This document shows positions 37,233 to 58,764 of a stretch of 64,000 bases of DNA, piece by piece. The stretch lies in assembly GCA_033239005.1 (NCBI GenBank), contig BSQZ01000034.1, forward strand, positions 5,743,501 through 5,807,500. The letters are read 5' to 3'. The stretch comes from Lamellibrachia satsuma. Its lineage: Eukaryota > Annelida > Polychaeta > Sabellida > Siboglinidae. Both the position numbers and the translations under genes were made by a program. The notes under the pieces were generated by a model that saw only the letters and a list, made by a program, of their open reading frames with translations, made no database searches and had not been told where the DNA came from. Numbering within the stretch: the first letter of the stretch is position 1; the number at the start of each line of letters is the position of its first letter.

Positions 37233-38406
37233 GGTTATAGATGCGTATGTTTAAATGCAAGGAGCATAGTAAATAAAAAAAACGAATTATGGTAGAAGAT
37301 ATTGACCCTCACATAATTGGTATAACTGAATCATGGGCCAACATAGATATAACAGATGCTAAATTAGGACTGACAGGATACGTAATGTTTAGGAAAGATC
37401 GAATACGAAGAAGGGGCGGGGGAGTTATTTTATATGTTAAAGAATCTATTCGGGCTTATGAAATAAAACTAGAAAGGGAAGCAGATTGCGATGAAGCTGT
37501 TTGGTGCAAAATTGTTTAAGGAAATTCAAAACTAACTATTGGATTAGTTTACCGAAGTCCAAAGATAAACGAAGAGGACAACACAAAAATAAAAACGCTA
37601 TAAAGGAAGTTAGTAAAGGGGAATGTATCATAATGGGAGATTTTAACCATGGACACATACAATGGAATTCTCTAGAGAGCACAGGGATTGAGGATCAACA
37701 ATTTCTATGTTTAATCCAGGATAGCTTCCTTACTCAGCACGTACTAGAACCAACCAGGGGAGAAAATGTATTAGATATAGTTTTGTCATCACAAAAAGAA
37801 TTAGTGGACAATGTAAAAATATTTGAACCATTGGGTAATAGTGACCATAATCAAATACATTTTGACATCAATGTAAAATCAGAAGGTAAAAATAAGAAAA
37901 CGTACAAGAGAAACTTCCACAAAGGTAACTACAAAGATATGAGAAAATACTTAGCACAGCTAGATTGGAATAACATGCTGATGAATAAGACCGCAATTGA
38001 ATGTTGGAATATTCTAAAATATGAAATTGAGAGTATCATCGATAAATTTGTTCCTTTCCGAAAACAAGGAAAACGGTGTAGAAAGAAACACTTGTCAAAA
38101 GAGGCTATTCGAAAAATAATGCTAAAACAAACTATGTGGAGGGTTTATAGGCGTACCAGAAAGGAAGAAGACTATGCAAAATACAAAGAGGCACTTAATG
38201 CAGCTACAACTGAAATCAGACAATCTAAAAGAAGCTATGAGCAAAAACTGGCATGTAACATAAAAAATGACAGCAAGAGTTTTTATGCATATGTCAGGAG
38301 TAAACAAAACGCACAAGACAAGGTTGGACCTCTAGAAGACAGTGCTGGAAATATAATACCACAGGGGTTTTTAATGGCGGAAGACCTAAATGGTTACTTC
38401 AGCTGA
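37233..38406 (+). pseudogene. CR1-like LINE apurinic endonuclease domain, frameshifted
   Basis: The domain starts GYRCVCLNARSIVNKKNEL (37233), shifts frame near 37289, and continues VEDIDPHIIGITESWA and RRRGGGVILYVKE. A TAA stop interrupts at 37517-37519 before LTIGLVYRSPKINEED. The frame shifts again near 37590 into IIMGDFNHGHIQWNS and LGNSDHNQI, then runs open into the linker up to AEDLNGYFS at 38404, where another frameshift leads to the reverse transcriptase. The GDFN and SDH motifs are the conserved endonuclease/exonuclease/phosphatase catalytic boxes. Few lesions imply a fairly recent copy. Confidence 0.85.
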
Positions 38407-39943
38407 TGCTAAATTTCAGGGGGCTAAATCTGAATATTTAGGACCGTTAGTTGTAACTCCAGAATTGGTAGCTAAGAAAATAAAGGCAATGAAGGATAAC
38501 AAATCACCGGGAGTGGATGGGATTCCTCCAAAATTACTAATGGAAACAGTAGATCAAATCAGTATACCACTTGCAAGGGTATTCAACTTGTCATTAAAAG
38601 AGGGAGTTGTTCCGTTTGAATGGAAAGAAGCAAACATCATACCATTATTTAAAAAGGGCTCGAGAAATAAGTCAGAGAATTACAGACCAGTGAGTTTAAC
38701 GTCAGTGATTTGTAAATTATTAGAAAGGTTAATTAAAGACCATATGGTGGACTTCCTCGTTAAGCATAAATTATTAAATTCATCTCAACATGGATTCCTT
38801 AAAGCGAGGTCATGCTTAACAAATATATTATGTTTTTTGGAAGAAATCACTAAGTGGATAGACGTGGGATCGCCAGTAGATATTATCTACTTAGATTTTC
38901 AGAAAGCTTTTGACAAAGTGCCACATCAAAGATTGCTACTTAAATTAAAAGCCCATGGTATCGGGGATAGCATAACTGACTGGATAGAACAATGGCTGAC
39001 TGACAGAAGACAAGGAGTTGTAGTAGATGGAGAGGTTTTGAGTGGGGTACCTCAAGGATCAGTATTAGGACCTATATTATTCTTAATTTATATCAATGAC
39101 TTGGACGACGGTATAACAAGTAACGAACTGAAATTTGCGGATGACACAAAACTGTTTAGAAAGGTTAATACTGATGGTGATAAACAACATTTACAAAACG
39201 ATCTAGACAGATTAGTGAAATGGTCTGAGAAATGGCAGATGCTGTTCAATTTTGGGAAATGTAAATGCCTGCATACAGGACATGGGAACTTGAATGTAAA
39301 CTATAAAATGGGAGATACTGTTCTGGGTACTACTGTAAAAGAAAAGGACTTAGGAGTTACAATAAGCGCTGATATGAAAGTTTCAGAGCAGTGTGGTATT
39401 GCAGCTTCAAAGGGTAATCAAATTCTTGGATTGATTAGAAGAAACATAACATACAAGGGAAAAAAGTTAATTATACCTCTTTATAAAGCAATAGTTAGAC
39501 CTCATTTAGAATACTGTATACAAGCATGGAGACCATATCGTAAGAAGGATATAGATACGCTTGAACGCATACAAAGGAGAGCAACTAAAATGATTCCAGA
39601 ACTTAGAGACCTTAGTTATGAAGAACGGCTGAAAGAATGTGGTTTAACAACTCTAGAGACAAGGAGGTTAAGAGGAGATCAGATTGAAGTTTTTAAGATA
39701 TTGAATGGGTATGAAAATATTGATAGAAATATGTTTTTCTCACTCAAGAAGGATAGCAGAACTAGAGGACATGAGGTAAAATTAGTAAAGGATCAATGTA
39801 GATTGGACATCAAGAAGCACTCGTTCTCACAGAGGACAATAAATGAATGGAACAAATTGTCTACAGATTGTGTAACTGCTAGCAGCGTGAATATGTTTAA
39901 AAACAAGGTTGACACATATATCAGGAGGGCGGGTTATAAGTAG
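38390..39943 (+). CDS. CR1-like LINE reverse transcriptase
   Basis: A 517-aa open frame; the original protein was continuous with the endonuclease upstream, so the ATG used here is incidental. Motifs in order: NKSPGVDGIPPKLL (37-50), NYRPVSLTSVICKLLE (97-112), QHGFLKARSC (133-142), IIYLDFQKAFDKVPH with the first catalytic Asp (165-179), SGVPQGSVLGPILF (218-231) and KFADDTK with the catalytic FADD box (248-254). The C-terminal region includes LEYCIQAWRPYRKKDID and RTINEWNKL. The polymerase boxes are complete. It copies element RNA at a nicked target site in related LINEs. Confidence 0.9.
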   Translation: MVTSADAKFQGAKSEYLGPLVVTPELVAKKIKAMKDNKSPGVDGIPPKLLMETVDQISIPLARVFNLSLKEGVVPFEWKEANIIPLFKKGSRNKSENYRPVSLTSVICKLLERLIKDHMVDFLVKHKLLNSSQHGFLKARSCLTNILCFLEEITKWIDVGSPVDIIYLDFQKAFDKVPHQRLLLKLKAHGIGDSITDWIEQWLTDRRQGVVVDGEVLSGVPQGSVLGPILFLIYINDLDDGITSNELKFADDTKLFRKVNTDGDKQHLQNDLDRLVKWSEKWQMLFNFGKCKCLHTGHGNLNVNYKMGDTVLGTTVKEKDLGVTISADMKVSEQCGIAASKGNQILGLIRRNITYKGKKLIIPLYKAIVRPHLEYCIQAWRPYRKKDIDTLERIQRRATKMIPELRDLSYEERLKECGLTTLETRRLRGDQIEVFKILNGYENIDRNMFFSLKKDSRTRGHEVKLVKDQCRLDIKKHSFSQRTINEWNKLSTDCVTASSVNMFKNKVDTYIRRAGYK

Positions 39944-40047
39944 GTGAACATTGTTGGACTCTCGATAAGCCAATGACTTCCTTGTCCACTTGCCATCTGT
40001 GCCTTTGGCTTGGATAGCAAATTTTGTTAAATCTTGTTAAAGGTTGG

Positions 40048-40135
40048 TATGCTGACATGCTGGCAGGCTGGAAGGCTGGTAGCTAGGTAGACTGATAGGC
40101 TAGTAGCTTGGTAGGCTAGTAGGCTAGCTCGCTGA
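40048..40135. repeat. Short tract of GCTGGCAG-type repeats
   Basis: Same unit type as 29960-30200. The LINE at 36170-40045 ends directly against it. Confidence 0.6.
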
Positions 40136-40256
40136 AAATCTATTTCTTGCACACATATTGCCTTAGGAAAACACCATTGGGAAGTGAGTGAAATGAACCA
40201 TTCGAATACAAAACATACTCCATATGGAATAAGCGAGTATGGCCATAATAGCACGA

Positions 40257-40498
40257 GTAAACTCATTCTCACAGAGGGTGATAAATGAATGGAACAAACT
40301 GCCAAACGATTGTGTTAATGCTAGTAGTGTGAATATGTTTAAAAATAGAATTGACAGATATCTGATAAGGGCGGGCTACACATAGATGAGAAAATTGTTG
40401 GACTCTCGATAAGCCAATGGCTTCCTTGTCCACTTGCCATCTGGAACTTGTTGTTCGAGATGGCAATCTTGTTAAATCTTGTTAAATCTTGTAAATGT
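40257..40498 (+). mobile_element. 5'-truncated CR1-like LINE copy
   Basis: Matches the last 220 bp of the LINE ending at 40045 (TCTCACAGAGG, AATGAATGGAACAAA, GTGTGAATATGTTTAAAAA, TTGGACTCTCGATAAGCC) and ends in three TTGTTAAATC-like units. It is inserted inside a copy of the unknown sequence seen at 35105-35260, whose halves flank it. Confidence 0.85.
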
Positions 40499-40569
40499 GG
40501 ACAATGCCAACTCTGTTTTATGAGATGAACATTATGATGACTGTCTATCAACATAACTAGCTAGTAGGC

Positions 40570-41285
40570 TAGCAGGCACGCATGCACGCTGCCGGGATAC
40601 ACACACACACACGTTCATGTCACCTAGACAGAAGAACATCAGTAGCGTGGGTTGGGGTAATGTAGTGACCGGACGTTCATTGTTTAATCTCTTTGCCCCA
40701 GTTCCCTCATTTGTATAACTGAGAGCCTGGCTAGAAATAGTGTTGTGTTGGACTATCTTTCGTGCGGTAATAGCACCGCGGCCAATTCCTTTCCAGACGC
40801 GTTGTTTAATATTGGAAGAAATATGTATGTCAGTAGTGAAGCTGCAAACCGCGTTGCGCTGTCCCAAAGATTCGATTCCGCGTTGTGTGTGAACCGTTTG
40901 TTAACACAAAGACATTGTTGACAGTCTCGCAAGAGCACGCGTCATACAAGTCACACTAATGGTCGTCCTTTACGTCTGTATTGACATTTTACACACACGC
41001 ATATGTCTACGATGGGTTTCGACATTGCTTCCTGGTTTGGGAAACACACAGTGCCCGAACTCCGACTGAGGGAGACTAACCATCGAAAGCAAACCAACCA
41101 AGCCTTGAGCGTGAGAACCAGAGTCAAACTGTTATGGAGTGAAGCAAAGAGACTTGAGGAAACACACTTTATTACCAACACATTGCTCCATGATAGTCAA
41201 CAGGAGAATCACGCGACACTTGTCATTCACCGTAACAGGACAACAGCGGTTCGGTGGCGCCGCCTGATAGACTAGACATACTTTA
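40570..41285 (+). repeat. Dispersed repeat family B, copy 3
   Basis: Co-linear with copies 1 and 2 but more diverged and without a long internal simple repeat. Ends GGTGGCGCCGCCTGATAGAC, matching CAGTGGCGCTGCCTGGTAGAC at 31091. Confidence 0.7.
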
Positions 41286-41297
41286 ACGTAACTAGAC

Positions 41298-41510
41298 TGA
41301 AACGACCTCAGGTGACAGGAGCCAGATGCCGACATCGCACAAACACACCATGATACGCATACTGCGGCGAGATCCAGACCATGAACCACCTACTGAGTTG
41401 TCGCCTACTGGATTAACTGTGATCTCAAACAGATATCACAGAGGCTTCCAACACAGCAATCGCGAGTGCGTGGTGGGAGAGACACGAATTGATTGATTTA
41501 TCATGGATAA
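41298..41510 (+). mobile_element. Possible LINE C-terminal remnant
   Basis: The frame gives YCGEIQTMNHLLSCRLLD followed by stops, resembling the cysteine/histidine knuckle near the C-terminus of several LINE reverse transcriptases. Too short for clade assignment. Confidence 0.5.
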
Positions 41511-41554
41511 ACTTGCATATCTACCGACGCGTTGTCCACGTTTACCAGCAAACA

Positions 41555-41558
<4 letters not shown>

Positions 41559-41630
<72 letters not shown>
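41559..41630. repeat. (AT)n microsatellite
   Basis: About 70 bp of AT. Confidence 0.95.
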
Positions 41631-41635
<5 letters not shown>

Positions 41636-41822
41636 ACATTAACAGGAATGTGAGCTCCTCAAAGCAAACCAGACAGGAACTGAACACATGTACAGCCCCG
41701 TCCGGCAAGTTTCTCAGAGCCCACATTCCTACAGCATGACGATAGCATATATACATCAAGAAGTCGTCATGAACATGTAATTCACAGAATACAGACATTC
41801 CACTACCAATACACACATTTAA

Positions 41823-42350
41823 TTACAAACAGGTGGGGCCATTTCGCCACAAGGTCACCCACAAACCTGTGACCACCCCACCACGACCTAACTTGTTAAG
41901 CAATTCAGATATACTTTCTAAAAGCAACTGAACTCCACCTTTGTACCGAAAGATCGCACAAGCGCTGGAGACCTCCATCGGAGGGACAGCATCCATGAAA
42001 GTCTTACCCGTCCACTGGAAACCCAGAAGTGGTCGGTCCAGTGGTGAGACCGGAATAATCCTAAAAGCCGATTCTATGTCCACTTTAGCCATAAAGACAT
42101 GATTACCGGTTTGCTGTTTGATGAGCCTAATAGCATCCTGTATAGTTGCGTATTGGATAGCGGAAATTTCCCTGGGAATGAAATAATTTACAGAGGAACC
42201 CTCTGGATAGGATAAGTTATGTATCGTTCGGAATCCCCCAGGAGTTGTGCTGGTAAGCCATTGAGAAGATACGCAACAATATTATGATTGTAGCCGACAA
42301 GGACATTTCTAAGTTCGTCAGGGGAGACTGGGGTAGGCATACTATCTCCT
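41823..42350 (-). pseudogene. DIRS-type reverse transcriptase fragment
   Basis: The minus strand reads VSPDELRNVLVGYNHNIVAY (about 42325-42265). After a frameshift and apparent loss of about 80 codons it continues TPGGFRTIHNLSYPEGSSVN, IQYATIQDAIRLI, FMAKVDIESAFRIIPVSP and LLGFQWTGKTFMDAVPPM. This is the start of a DIRS-type reverse transcriptase, from the region before the fingers through the first catalytic Asp (KVDI). The remaining palm with the second catalytic box is not found. No tyrosine recombinase or methyltransferase ORF is visible downstream, so the element is truncated. Confidence 0.85.
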
Positions 42351-43551
42351 GAAAACGGCTGGTCGTGAACTGGCAGTCGACGAATGGGCCGCAGGGTTGC
42401 CGGTGGCTGATGTCGGTCGGGTAGGATTGGGTTGGGTTTGTTGCCTAAAGCACCGTGCCGCTGAGTGGGGGCCGCCGCAGCGTCTACACGTGTGTGTGTG
42501 TGTAGCGACAGGTTGCTGCGTTACATACCTCCCCCCGATCGAATGCGAAACAGGTTTTGGGGGATGGCCACTTAGCCTTACCCCAGCTGGCCTTACCCGT
42601 GCTACGAGAGGGAGTCTGTGGCAGCTGGGCGACTGTCGGATGCATTCATCCACATGTACCCGCAGACCGATTCCCACCCCCAGTTGTTAGCCTGACGAAG
42701 CGACCGGAATGCCGCGTCATACGACCGCCAGTCTGCACCCTTCTCATATAAAGAACGAACCGTCTGGATGTACATGAGCATGTTGTGTGATTCTGCCATG
42801 CGTTGCGGCTGAAGTAGAAAGACAGACATGTAAATTTCGAAGCCTTGCAGCCATTGTTCAAATGACACAGCACTGCTCCTTGCTCTAGGGGCGACACAGA
42901 ACATGGGGGTCTCGTCGTCACTTCCTGGCCTAACTGACACAGAATATTCCACGGACCAAATCTGGGCTTTGAGCTTGAGACACGCGGGAATGACGGGATA
43001 GGGCCGAAGTCGCAAACGAGGCTACTAGATCCTGTGATGCCCTGGGGAGAATGTGGACTTCATTAACTGTATGGATACCTGAAAATATGGCCTCTGATTA
43101 TGCCACCCGACTTAATAGACAAAGGTTAGCCAAGGGCGGAGCGATGCCCCCCCCCCCCCCCCGTAGACGACGCCATTGCCACAGGGGCCGCTGTTGGAGG
43201 CGGCGCAGGTAGGGCGTTGGTCGCAGGCAGTTGTTGCAGACCACGCACCATCGCGTGGACCTCCTGCAGCATCTTGTCAGAGGCTTTAAGCTGGCGCTCC
43301 ATACTCGACAAGGGCTCCTCCGTCGTACCTATCCAACCAGCTGCTGCGCCCGCCACCAGACGAACGGCCTGCTGGAGGGCCGGCTCCTTGTCAAGGAGCT
43401 GCACGACGTGGCACTCTGCTGGGGGCGGGCACATCGCCGATCGTGCAACGGCAGCGCGGCTAGCCTCCACACACGACCTTGTTGCTACCGGGCTGTGGCG
43501 CATAAGTCGTCCACAACGCACATTCTTAGATCGAGCCATCCTGCAACACAT
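42342..43551 (-). pseudogene. DIRS-type ORF1 (gag-like) region, frameshifted
   Basis: The minus strand 43551-43126 encodes an N-terminal region with MERQLKASDKMLQEVHAMVR, probably coiled. A gap with stops follows, then 43015-42602 gives FEQWLQGFEIYMSVFLLQP and MYIQTVRSLYEKGADWRSYD with the following AFRSLRQ. This is the conserved DIRS ORF1 core. A shifted frame at 42677-42342 contains CRRCGGPHSAARC, a CX2CX3HX4C zinc knuckle. The order ORF1-knuckle-reverse transcriptase is that of DIRS elements. G+C is higher than in the surroundings. Confidence 0.8.
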
Positions 43552-43659
43552 TGTGGAGCCAATACTGAGTGAACAGCTAAACGCATGGAAACTGCCACCA
43601 CACTACTCGTGAAAAGCATTTTATTGGGAGGGGGGGTTACCGGCCATGATAACCCGATA

Positions 43660-44480
43660 AGACCGTAACCAAATAATTAGGGGGTCACCGCCCAGGATAG
43701 ATCACCACAAAATGGAATCACATTTAGTTGTGGGGTCACCGCCCGCGACAAATTAACATAAAGTGGAATCACAGTTAGTTAAGGGGTCACCGCCCACGAT
43801 AGTAGATCAACGCAAAATTTTAAAGCATAGTTACTTAGGGGGGTCATCATCCATGATAGTAGATCAATGCAAAGTTGTAATCACAGTTGATTAGGGGGTC
43901 ACCGCCCACGATAGCACATCAATGCAAGAATTACAAACGCAGTTAAGTAGGGGGACACCGCCCACGAAAGTACATCAAAGCAAAATTATAATCATTGTTA
44001 GTTAGGGGACACCGCCCACAATAGTACACCAGTGCAAGAATTGCAAACGCAGTTAGTTAGGGGACGCCGCCGAATATAGTAGATCAATGCAAAATTATAA
44101 TCACTGTTAGTTAGGGGACACCGCCCACAACAGTACACCAATGCAAAGTTGTAATCACAGTTAATTAGGGGGTCACCGCCCACGAAAGTACCTCAACGCA
44201 AAAGTGCCCGAAGTTGGGGGTCACCAACCACGATAGCAAATAAGGTGTCATCGCAGTAAGACGTTGTGTCACTGTTAATAATAGCAACACTAAAATGACA
44301 ATATTATTATGAAATCGAAAATCATCTTCATTTGATATGGGATCACCGCCCACAATTTAGGAACGTCGAGGTGTAAATATCATTAGTAAATTGAACACCG
44401 CCCATGGAGATGCATAACTGGGTCTGTGTCAATGTGAGAAAATATGGGAACATCACCCATGGCGACATATATAAAGAGGG
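43660..44480. repeat. About 57-bp tandem repeat, roughly 12 diverged copies
   Basis: Units centre on GTTAGTTAGGGGGTCACCGC and CCACGATAGTAGATCAA. The array lies just upstream of DIRS ORF1 relative to its transcription, so it may be the leader of that element, or unrelated. Minus-strand ORFs (NCDYNFALVYCCGR) are products of the repeat. Confidence 0.85.
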
Positions 44481-44621
44481 GAAGGATGTCCGCGGATGAC
44501 ATACAAAACAACGAAGAGTCATCATGATAATTGAGTCATCATTGGTACTGAAGCGAATGCTGCTCAGACTGTAATAAAGCTAAAACGTGTAATAAAAACC
44601 CCTTAATTATGAATACCTTAC

Positions 44622-46273
44622 CAGTTGTCAGGCTGTCGGTGAATGTTCCCCCACAGTAGAGACAGGGATCATCCCCATCGCCTATGTTGCGGGCATCGGC
44701 TTTCATCACCCTTCCTTGTCTGTTCGACGCCCCTCGTGCTATGAATTATCGGAAACAATGTCAGAAAACTTTGCTGCAAATCGTGTATTATGTGTCGCGA
44801 CAGATAGCCTGTTAATATTTCCCAGTAGTAAAGGGCCCGTTTTAAGCAACACGTAACGTTACCAAGTCACCATTTTGACAGATAACTCGTGCACAGACAT
44901 AATGGTCAATAGGCAGTAGAAGTAATACTAATACCAATTGAATTTTGTTTTTTTCACAACGCATTTTAGATCTAAGTTAGATTAAAGCAAGTTCGAACAC
45001 TTAAAAAACAGTATAACTATATCAAATGTTGCCAAAATAATATTTGTTTCGTTCTCAATCGGTCAGCCTTATTATGTTCACATTAAAGCGCAGCTCTTTT
45101 GTAACTTCGCTAAATTCAATCAATTAGCCTCCCAAATGTCCCGACGTTGAAACAATGTCAGGGATTGTCATACGTTACGGGCTCACCTCAATTATCTTTC
45201 CCTATACGAACAAAACTGGTTTTAATGGGAAATGTTACACAACCTAAGTGCACAATTTAAGTGCACTAAACCCCAAGGTGACAAACTTGACCACTGAGAG
45301 TTGACTCTGACACATGAATTCCACGATTCGCTTGCGTAAAATAAACAGCGCCGGTAACACGTGCAATCTCACAGCTGCCATATTGGATCAGTTTAACGGG
45401 AATACGAATAAAATGGGAATCGTGCGTCTCTTTTATTTTTATACACTGTGGTTTGAAAATAATGTTTTGTGCAGTCGGAATTTAATGCCTTGATGGTACA
45501 CTGTGTGGTCATTGGTGGTTATTCATACACTAGTCAATCATTTCATCGTCACGTTTTTCCTTCTTCCGGGTCCCATATAGATAATGTTATATACACTGAG
45601 TAGACCTATCGACGTACTTTTTCAATGGATAGTGAAGACATCGAAGCAAGACATTTATAAACGCACACACACAGGCACGCACACACACACACACGCACGC
45701 ACGTACGCACAAACACACACACACACACTCACGAATGTGCACGAATTATGTGCATTCACATAAAAAGTATTAGCACTTCACACGCGTACACAATGTACAT
45801 ACACATATGTATGCGTTCCACGAGTAACACGTTCTTCCTATTGGAGTAATGTATTCAGTATGTATAAGTATTAAGTATTTATAGCAAAACAATGTTGAGC
45901 AGAAGAAAAACTGAAACTCAGAATTAAGTTTCATGACGAATGGAATGGTAGCTGGAACGCTTAAACGAGTTTAATAGTTGTGTTAAAAGAAAATCCTAAT
46001 TAAACATTTTCCTTATGTATATATATATGCGCTGTCTTAGTTTGTTATTTGTCTTATGCATATCATGTCCGTCTTTTATGTCGTTTATGATTTGATTTGA
46101 TTTTAAGTTTTGTATTGACAATTTCGTTATTTGACAATTTGGAAAAATCGAACTGGTATTGTACTGGACGCGAGTGGTGTATACTTGGGCACGATATGTA
46201 TTCGGAGTGAAACGAACTCAGCTAAAGTAGCGGCAGTCGCAGAGTACGAACGTACAGTGTAATTAGCCTAACA
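44622..46273 (+). repeat. Right copy of the 1.65-kb segmental duplication
   Basis: Nearly identical to 20494-22160. The similarity begins sharply at CAGTTGTCAGGCTGTCGG and ends after GTACAGTGTAATTAGCC. Confidence 0.9.
45262..45381 (-). pseudogene. Remnant of a TSP1-like peptide gene (duplicate)
   Basis: Sister of 21150-21269, with the same broken exon 1. The ATG is at 45381-45379 on the minus strand. It carries no extra coding capacity and was copied with the segmental duplication. Confidence 0.7.
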
Positions 46274-46440
46274 CTATTGCTGGTACTTTCTGGTGCCTGC
46301 ATCTGTTCCCACACATTACTGCAGGCTGGTAGGTTATTCAGCACAACATCCGCCAGCTGCAGCTCGTGCTGGGCAAACCTGACATCGTGGTGCCGGGGGA
46401 ACTGTTTGACATTCCCGGCTTGCGCTGACAACATCTTCAT
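46222..46440 (-). pseudogene. Possible transposase-like fragment
   Basis: A 72-aa frame contains VKQFPRHHDVRFAQHELQLA and NNLPACSNVWEQM. The style is of conserved regions in domesticated hAT/zinc-finger-type transposases, but I cannot name the family with confidence. It abuts the right end of the segmental duplication. Confidence 0.25.
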
Positions 46441-46499
46441 CCTTCTCGGCGTCCGGAAGAATTGTACGAGACCAGTAGACTAGACTTCCATTGCCCCCC

Positions 46500-47160
46500 C
46501 CCCACTTTGTATGTTAAAAAACGCCCTGGCTCACATTCATGGTAATGTTCTTCCCAAAGTGATAAACAGTCCACTTTCCAATAAAAACGCCATTTATTTG
46601 GCCCGTTTCAATTATCTACTATATCGGACTTATATGCTAACTTAAACAGACTAACAATCGTTCACAGCTTATACAAGAGGTATGTAGATAAAACATTGTC
46701 ATGCAAAAATGTACTAACTTACTTACTTACACGAACCTGTTATTAAACACACACGTAACAACAATTAAATAAGTTAAAGGCTAAATACAACACAACGAAT
46801 AATAGTGTCGTGCTTAAATATTTCGTTTCCTTCCTAATGTCGAAATATAACTCTATTGTTAAAATGTGTAATATATATTACACCATATAATAAAATATAT
46901 TTATTCACGTCTTCAAAGTAATGATTTAACGTGGCCAGTATTCACTTCACACGACCACTTTCGAGTGCAACGCAAATCTGTGTGTAATATTATAACATTA
47001 TTTGTAAATACGGTATACGCTTGCTATTTGTTTACTGAAATCATACACACACATAAATAAATGTTTAAGGTCATATGTATATACACGATGAACATTATTC
47101 GTGATATTTCGTTGACAACCAAACTGTGATGCTACTTTCTATCGGATACATAAAACTATG
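46500..47160. other. Unannotated AT-rich sequence
   Basis: No ORF or repeat match worth naming. Confidence 0.5.
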
Positions 47161-47163
47161 TAA

Positions 47164-47296
<133 letters not shown>

Positions 47297-47724
47297 CACT
47301 AGCACCAACGTATGATCAACAACAACAACCAACCAACCAACAATGCATCAAACATTTAACACGACATAACTTGTCAGATATATCAAACATTACAATACCT
47401 TATACAAAGTATAATAATTTGTGTGTGCATGTTACGACACGATGTAGCCATCGCAAAATGCTTCCAGTTTGGCACTTTGAGTGTGTGCGTGCGTGTGTGT
47501 GTGTCTGTGTGTGTTTGTGTAGCGCGTGCGTGCCTGTATGTGTACGTGGGTTTGTTTGCGTTTGTGGGCTTGTGTGTGCGTGTGTGTGTCACGGCATAAA
47601 ACGACGTGAATACATTGACACGAAAATGGATAACACAAACGATAACTTATAAGCTTATCAACAAACCCACACCAGGTTATCTCTCGCATAGTGTGAATAC
47701 TCTCGCTGATATTCGTCGACTGCT

Positions 47725-56751
<9,027 letters not shown>

Positions 56752-56954
56752 CTGTAATATAAGACATAAGCAACAATAACAATTATATTAGTGTAAATGT
56801 TCGATCAATTACACATCACAGTAATCGAACTACAAATGATATCAGTACGTATTAGGAAGATAAGTAATGGTTTGATAACTGCATATAGTATACATGAGTA
56901 TATAAATGGCTGTAAATAGCATATGGCCTATACAACGTCTACTACTGCAATGCA

Positions 56955-57097
<143 letters not shown>

Positions 57098-57629
57098 AAC
57101 ACGCAAACACAAAGCAAACCGTGCAACGTACAATTAAAGACACTTTGTGCTTTTACTTGTTCAGTATTTCATCTACGTATTTATCAAAGACGCGACCTCC
57201 ACATTTAACATATGCCCGTTTTGCTACTCCTTCATAAATTTAAATATAACATAATATTGTTGCAAATGTTGTTGGATATATTTCAATCAGTCATATAGTC
57301 ATACGCGTATTGTTTAAGTAACCATAACGAAGTATTAATGTTTCATGCACCTGCACACTTACTTGGTGTCGATTGACTAAAATCGCAAGGCACAGCGTCA
57401 TGCTGAAAAATTACCACGGTCAATAAATTACTATATACAAATTTAACAAATTTACCATTTAGTATTTCTGGTAGTGGAAAGCGGGACTAGTTGAAACAAC
57501 AGAAACTAGTCAAATCGAGCTTTATCTAAGGTTCTTTAGTCGTCATTTGCACGTCTTATTCATTTGAATAATCATTATAAGATTGTTGTATGCATGTACA
57601 TTACATTAGTTACAAATAACATTGGTTTC

Positions 57630-57935
57630 CCTAAGCGGACAGCTACTGACAGGTCTGTATTTTACATATGATTCAACCTACCCAAGCAGAAAGCTACCTA
57701 GTACACGTACTTTGCACCTCATACAACCAGCCTCGGCCTCTCTGTGCAAAGTGTGTGTTTTACATTCTGATCTGATATAACCAGTATCTGCCTTTTCAAA
57801 GACACAGACACCTGTTACATGTACTTTACATGTGCTATCACCAGAATCGGCGTACCTAAGCAGGCAACTACCCAATTCATGTAATAAGCAATATCGCCAG
57901 CCTCAATCTACCTATGCAGACAGCCACCAGTGGTA
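57630..57935. repeat. About 60-bp degenerate tandem repeat, five copies
   Basis: Units run from CCTACCYAWGCAGACAGCTA through ACATGTACTTTRCAT to ATATNACCAGCCTC. The minus strand stays open for 65 codons through it but has no domain. Confidence 0.75.
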
Positions 57936-58764
57936 CTGTTCTTCAAGTCAGATAGCATGGAAGTTATTTTACAGCTTATAAAAACAAGGCGCGTAAGTAG
58001 CGCACATAAATCGGTACATATGGTGCATGTCATATCGTGCAGCAAACGTGTACACAAACAACAATGAAAACATAACATGGATGTAAACTAGTTAGAAAAA
58101 TAATGCAATATCCGATTCCGTCCTTTTTGTTTAATTTTACATCTTGCTAATTAGCATTCAGTCTATGTGCTATGGAGATGGATAACCTTGACATAATTGC
58201 ACTTGACTAGGCTCTCTAGATACGTTATATTTAAATGAAGACTTTGTAACAACTTGCCTCACACAAAAGGTCGAAGACTAAATGAACATTTCCACTGAGT
58301 TAATGTTACAAAACATGCATGCAATCATGTTGAACTGTTCTCCAAATTATATCACAGTAACTGCTGATTTATATTTTGTGTCCCTAAGATACATTTTATA
58401 ACAGTATGCAACATTATATGATTTTTGGAGATGCAAAAATTATTCGTACCATAACACAACATTAAAATTACTCTTCTAGCTTCCAGTAATCAACAAAGTC
58501 CAACTGATAGTGCTGCCGCCTAGTGATTATCAGTGAATTAATTTTAAGTACCATTTCCCTGGTGTATTAAACGCAATGAAACTTGACTTACAGACGCTTA
58601 TTCGTTAGAAACAAATCATAGGCAAATGTAATTTATACTCTCAAAGAAGTGTTCTCATGCCAGTATTGAGTAATTACAGGAGCATACTTATTCAGCAATG
58701 AATACCTGTCATAATTCCCAAAACGTTTATAAACTGGGGTACTATTTCACCACTGCAGTAGACT
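57936..58764. other. Unannotated AT-rich sequence
   Basis: Possibly intron of the PARP14-like gene. No exon could be defended. Confidence 0.4.

Larger units (their letters stand above)
36170..40045 (+). mobile_element. Near-complete CR1-like non-LTR retrotransposon
   Basis: Order: ORF1 esterase (36061-37134), then endonuclease (37233-38406, broken) and reverse transcriptase (38390-39943). A short 3' UTR containing TGTTGGACTCTCGATAAGCC follows and ends in TTGTTAAATCTTGTTAAA. The same 3' UTR and tail occur at 40390-40498. Other fragments of the family are at 1-335 and 40257-40498. At least three lesions in the endonuclease part and the doubtful 5' end suggest it is not active now. Confidence 0.85.

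Noticed and set aside
57365..57400. Micro-exon upstream of the PARP14-like gene
   Set aside because: TTTTAG and GTAAGTG flank about 14 nt, but no phase or homology supports use of it.
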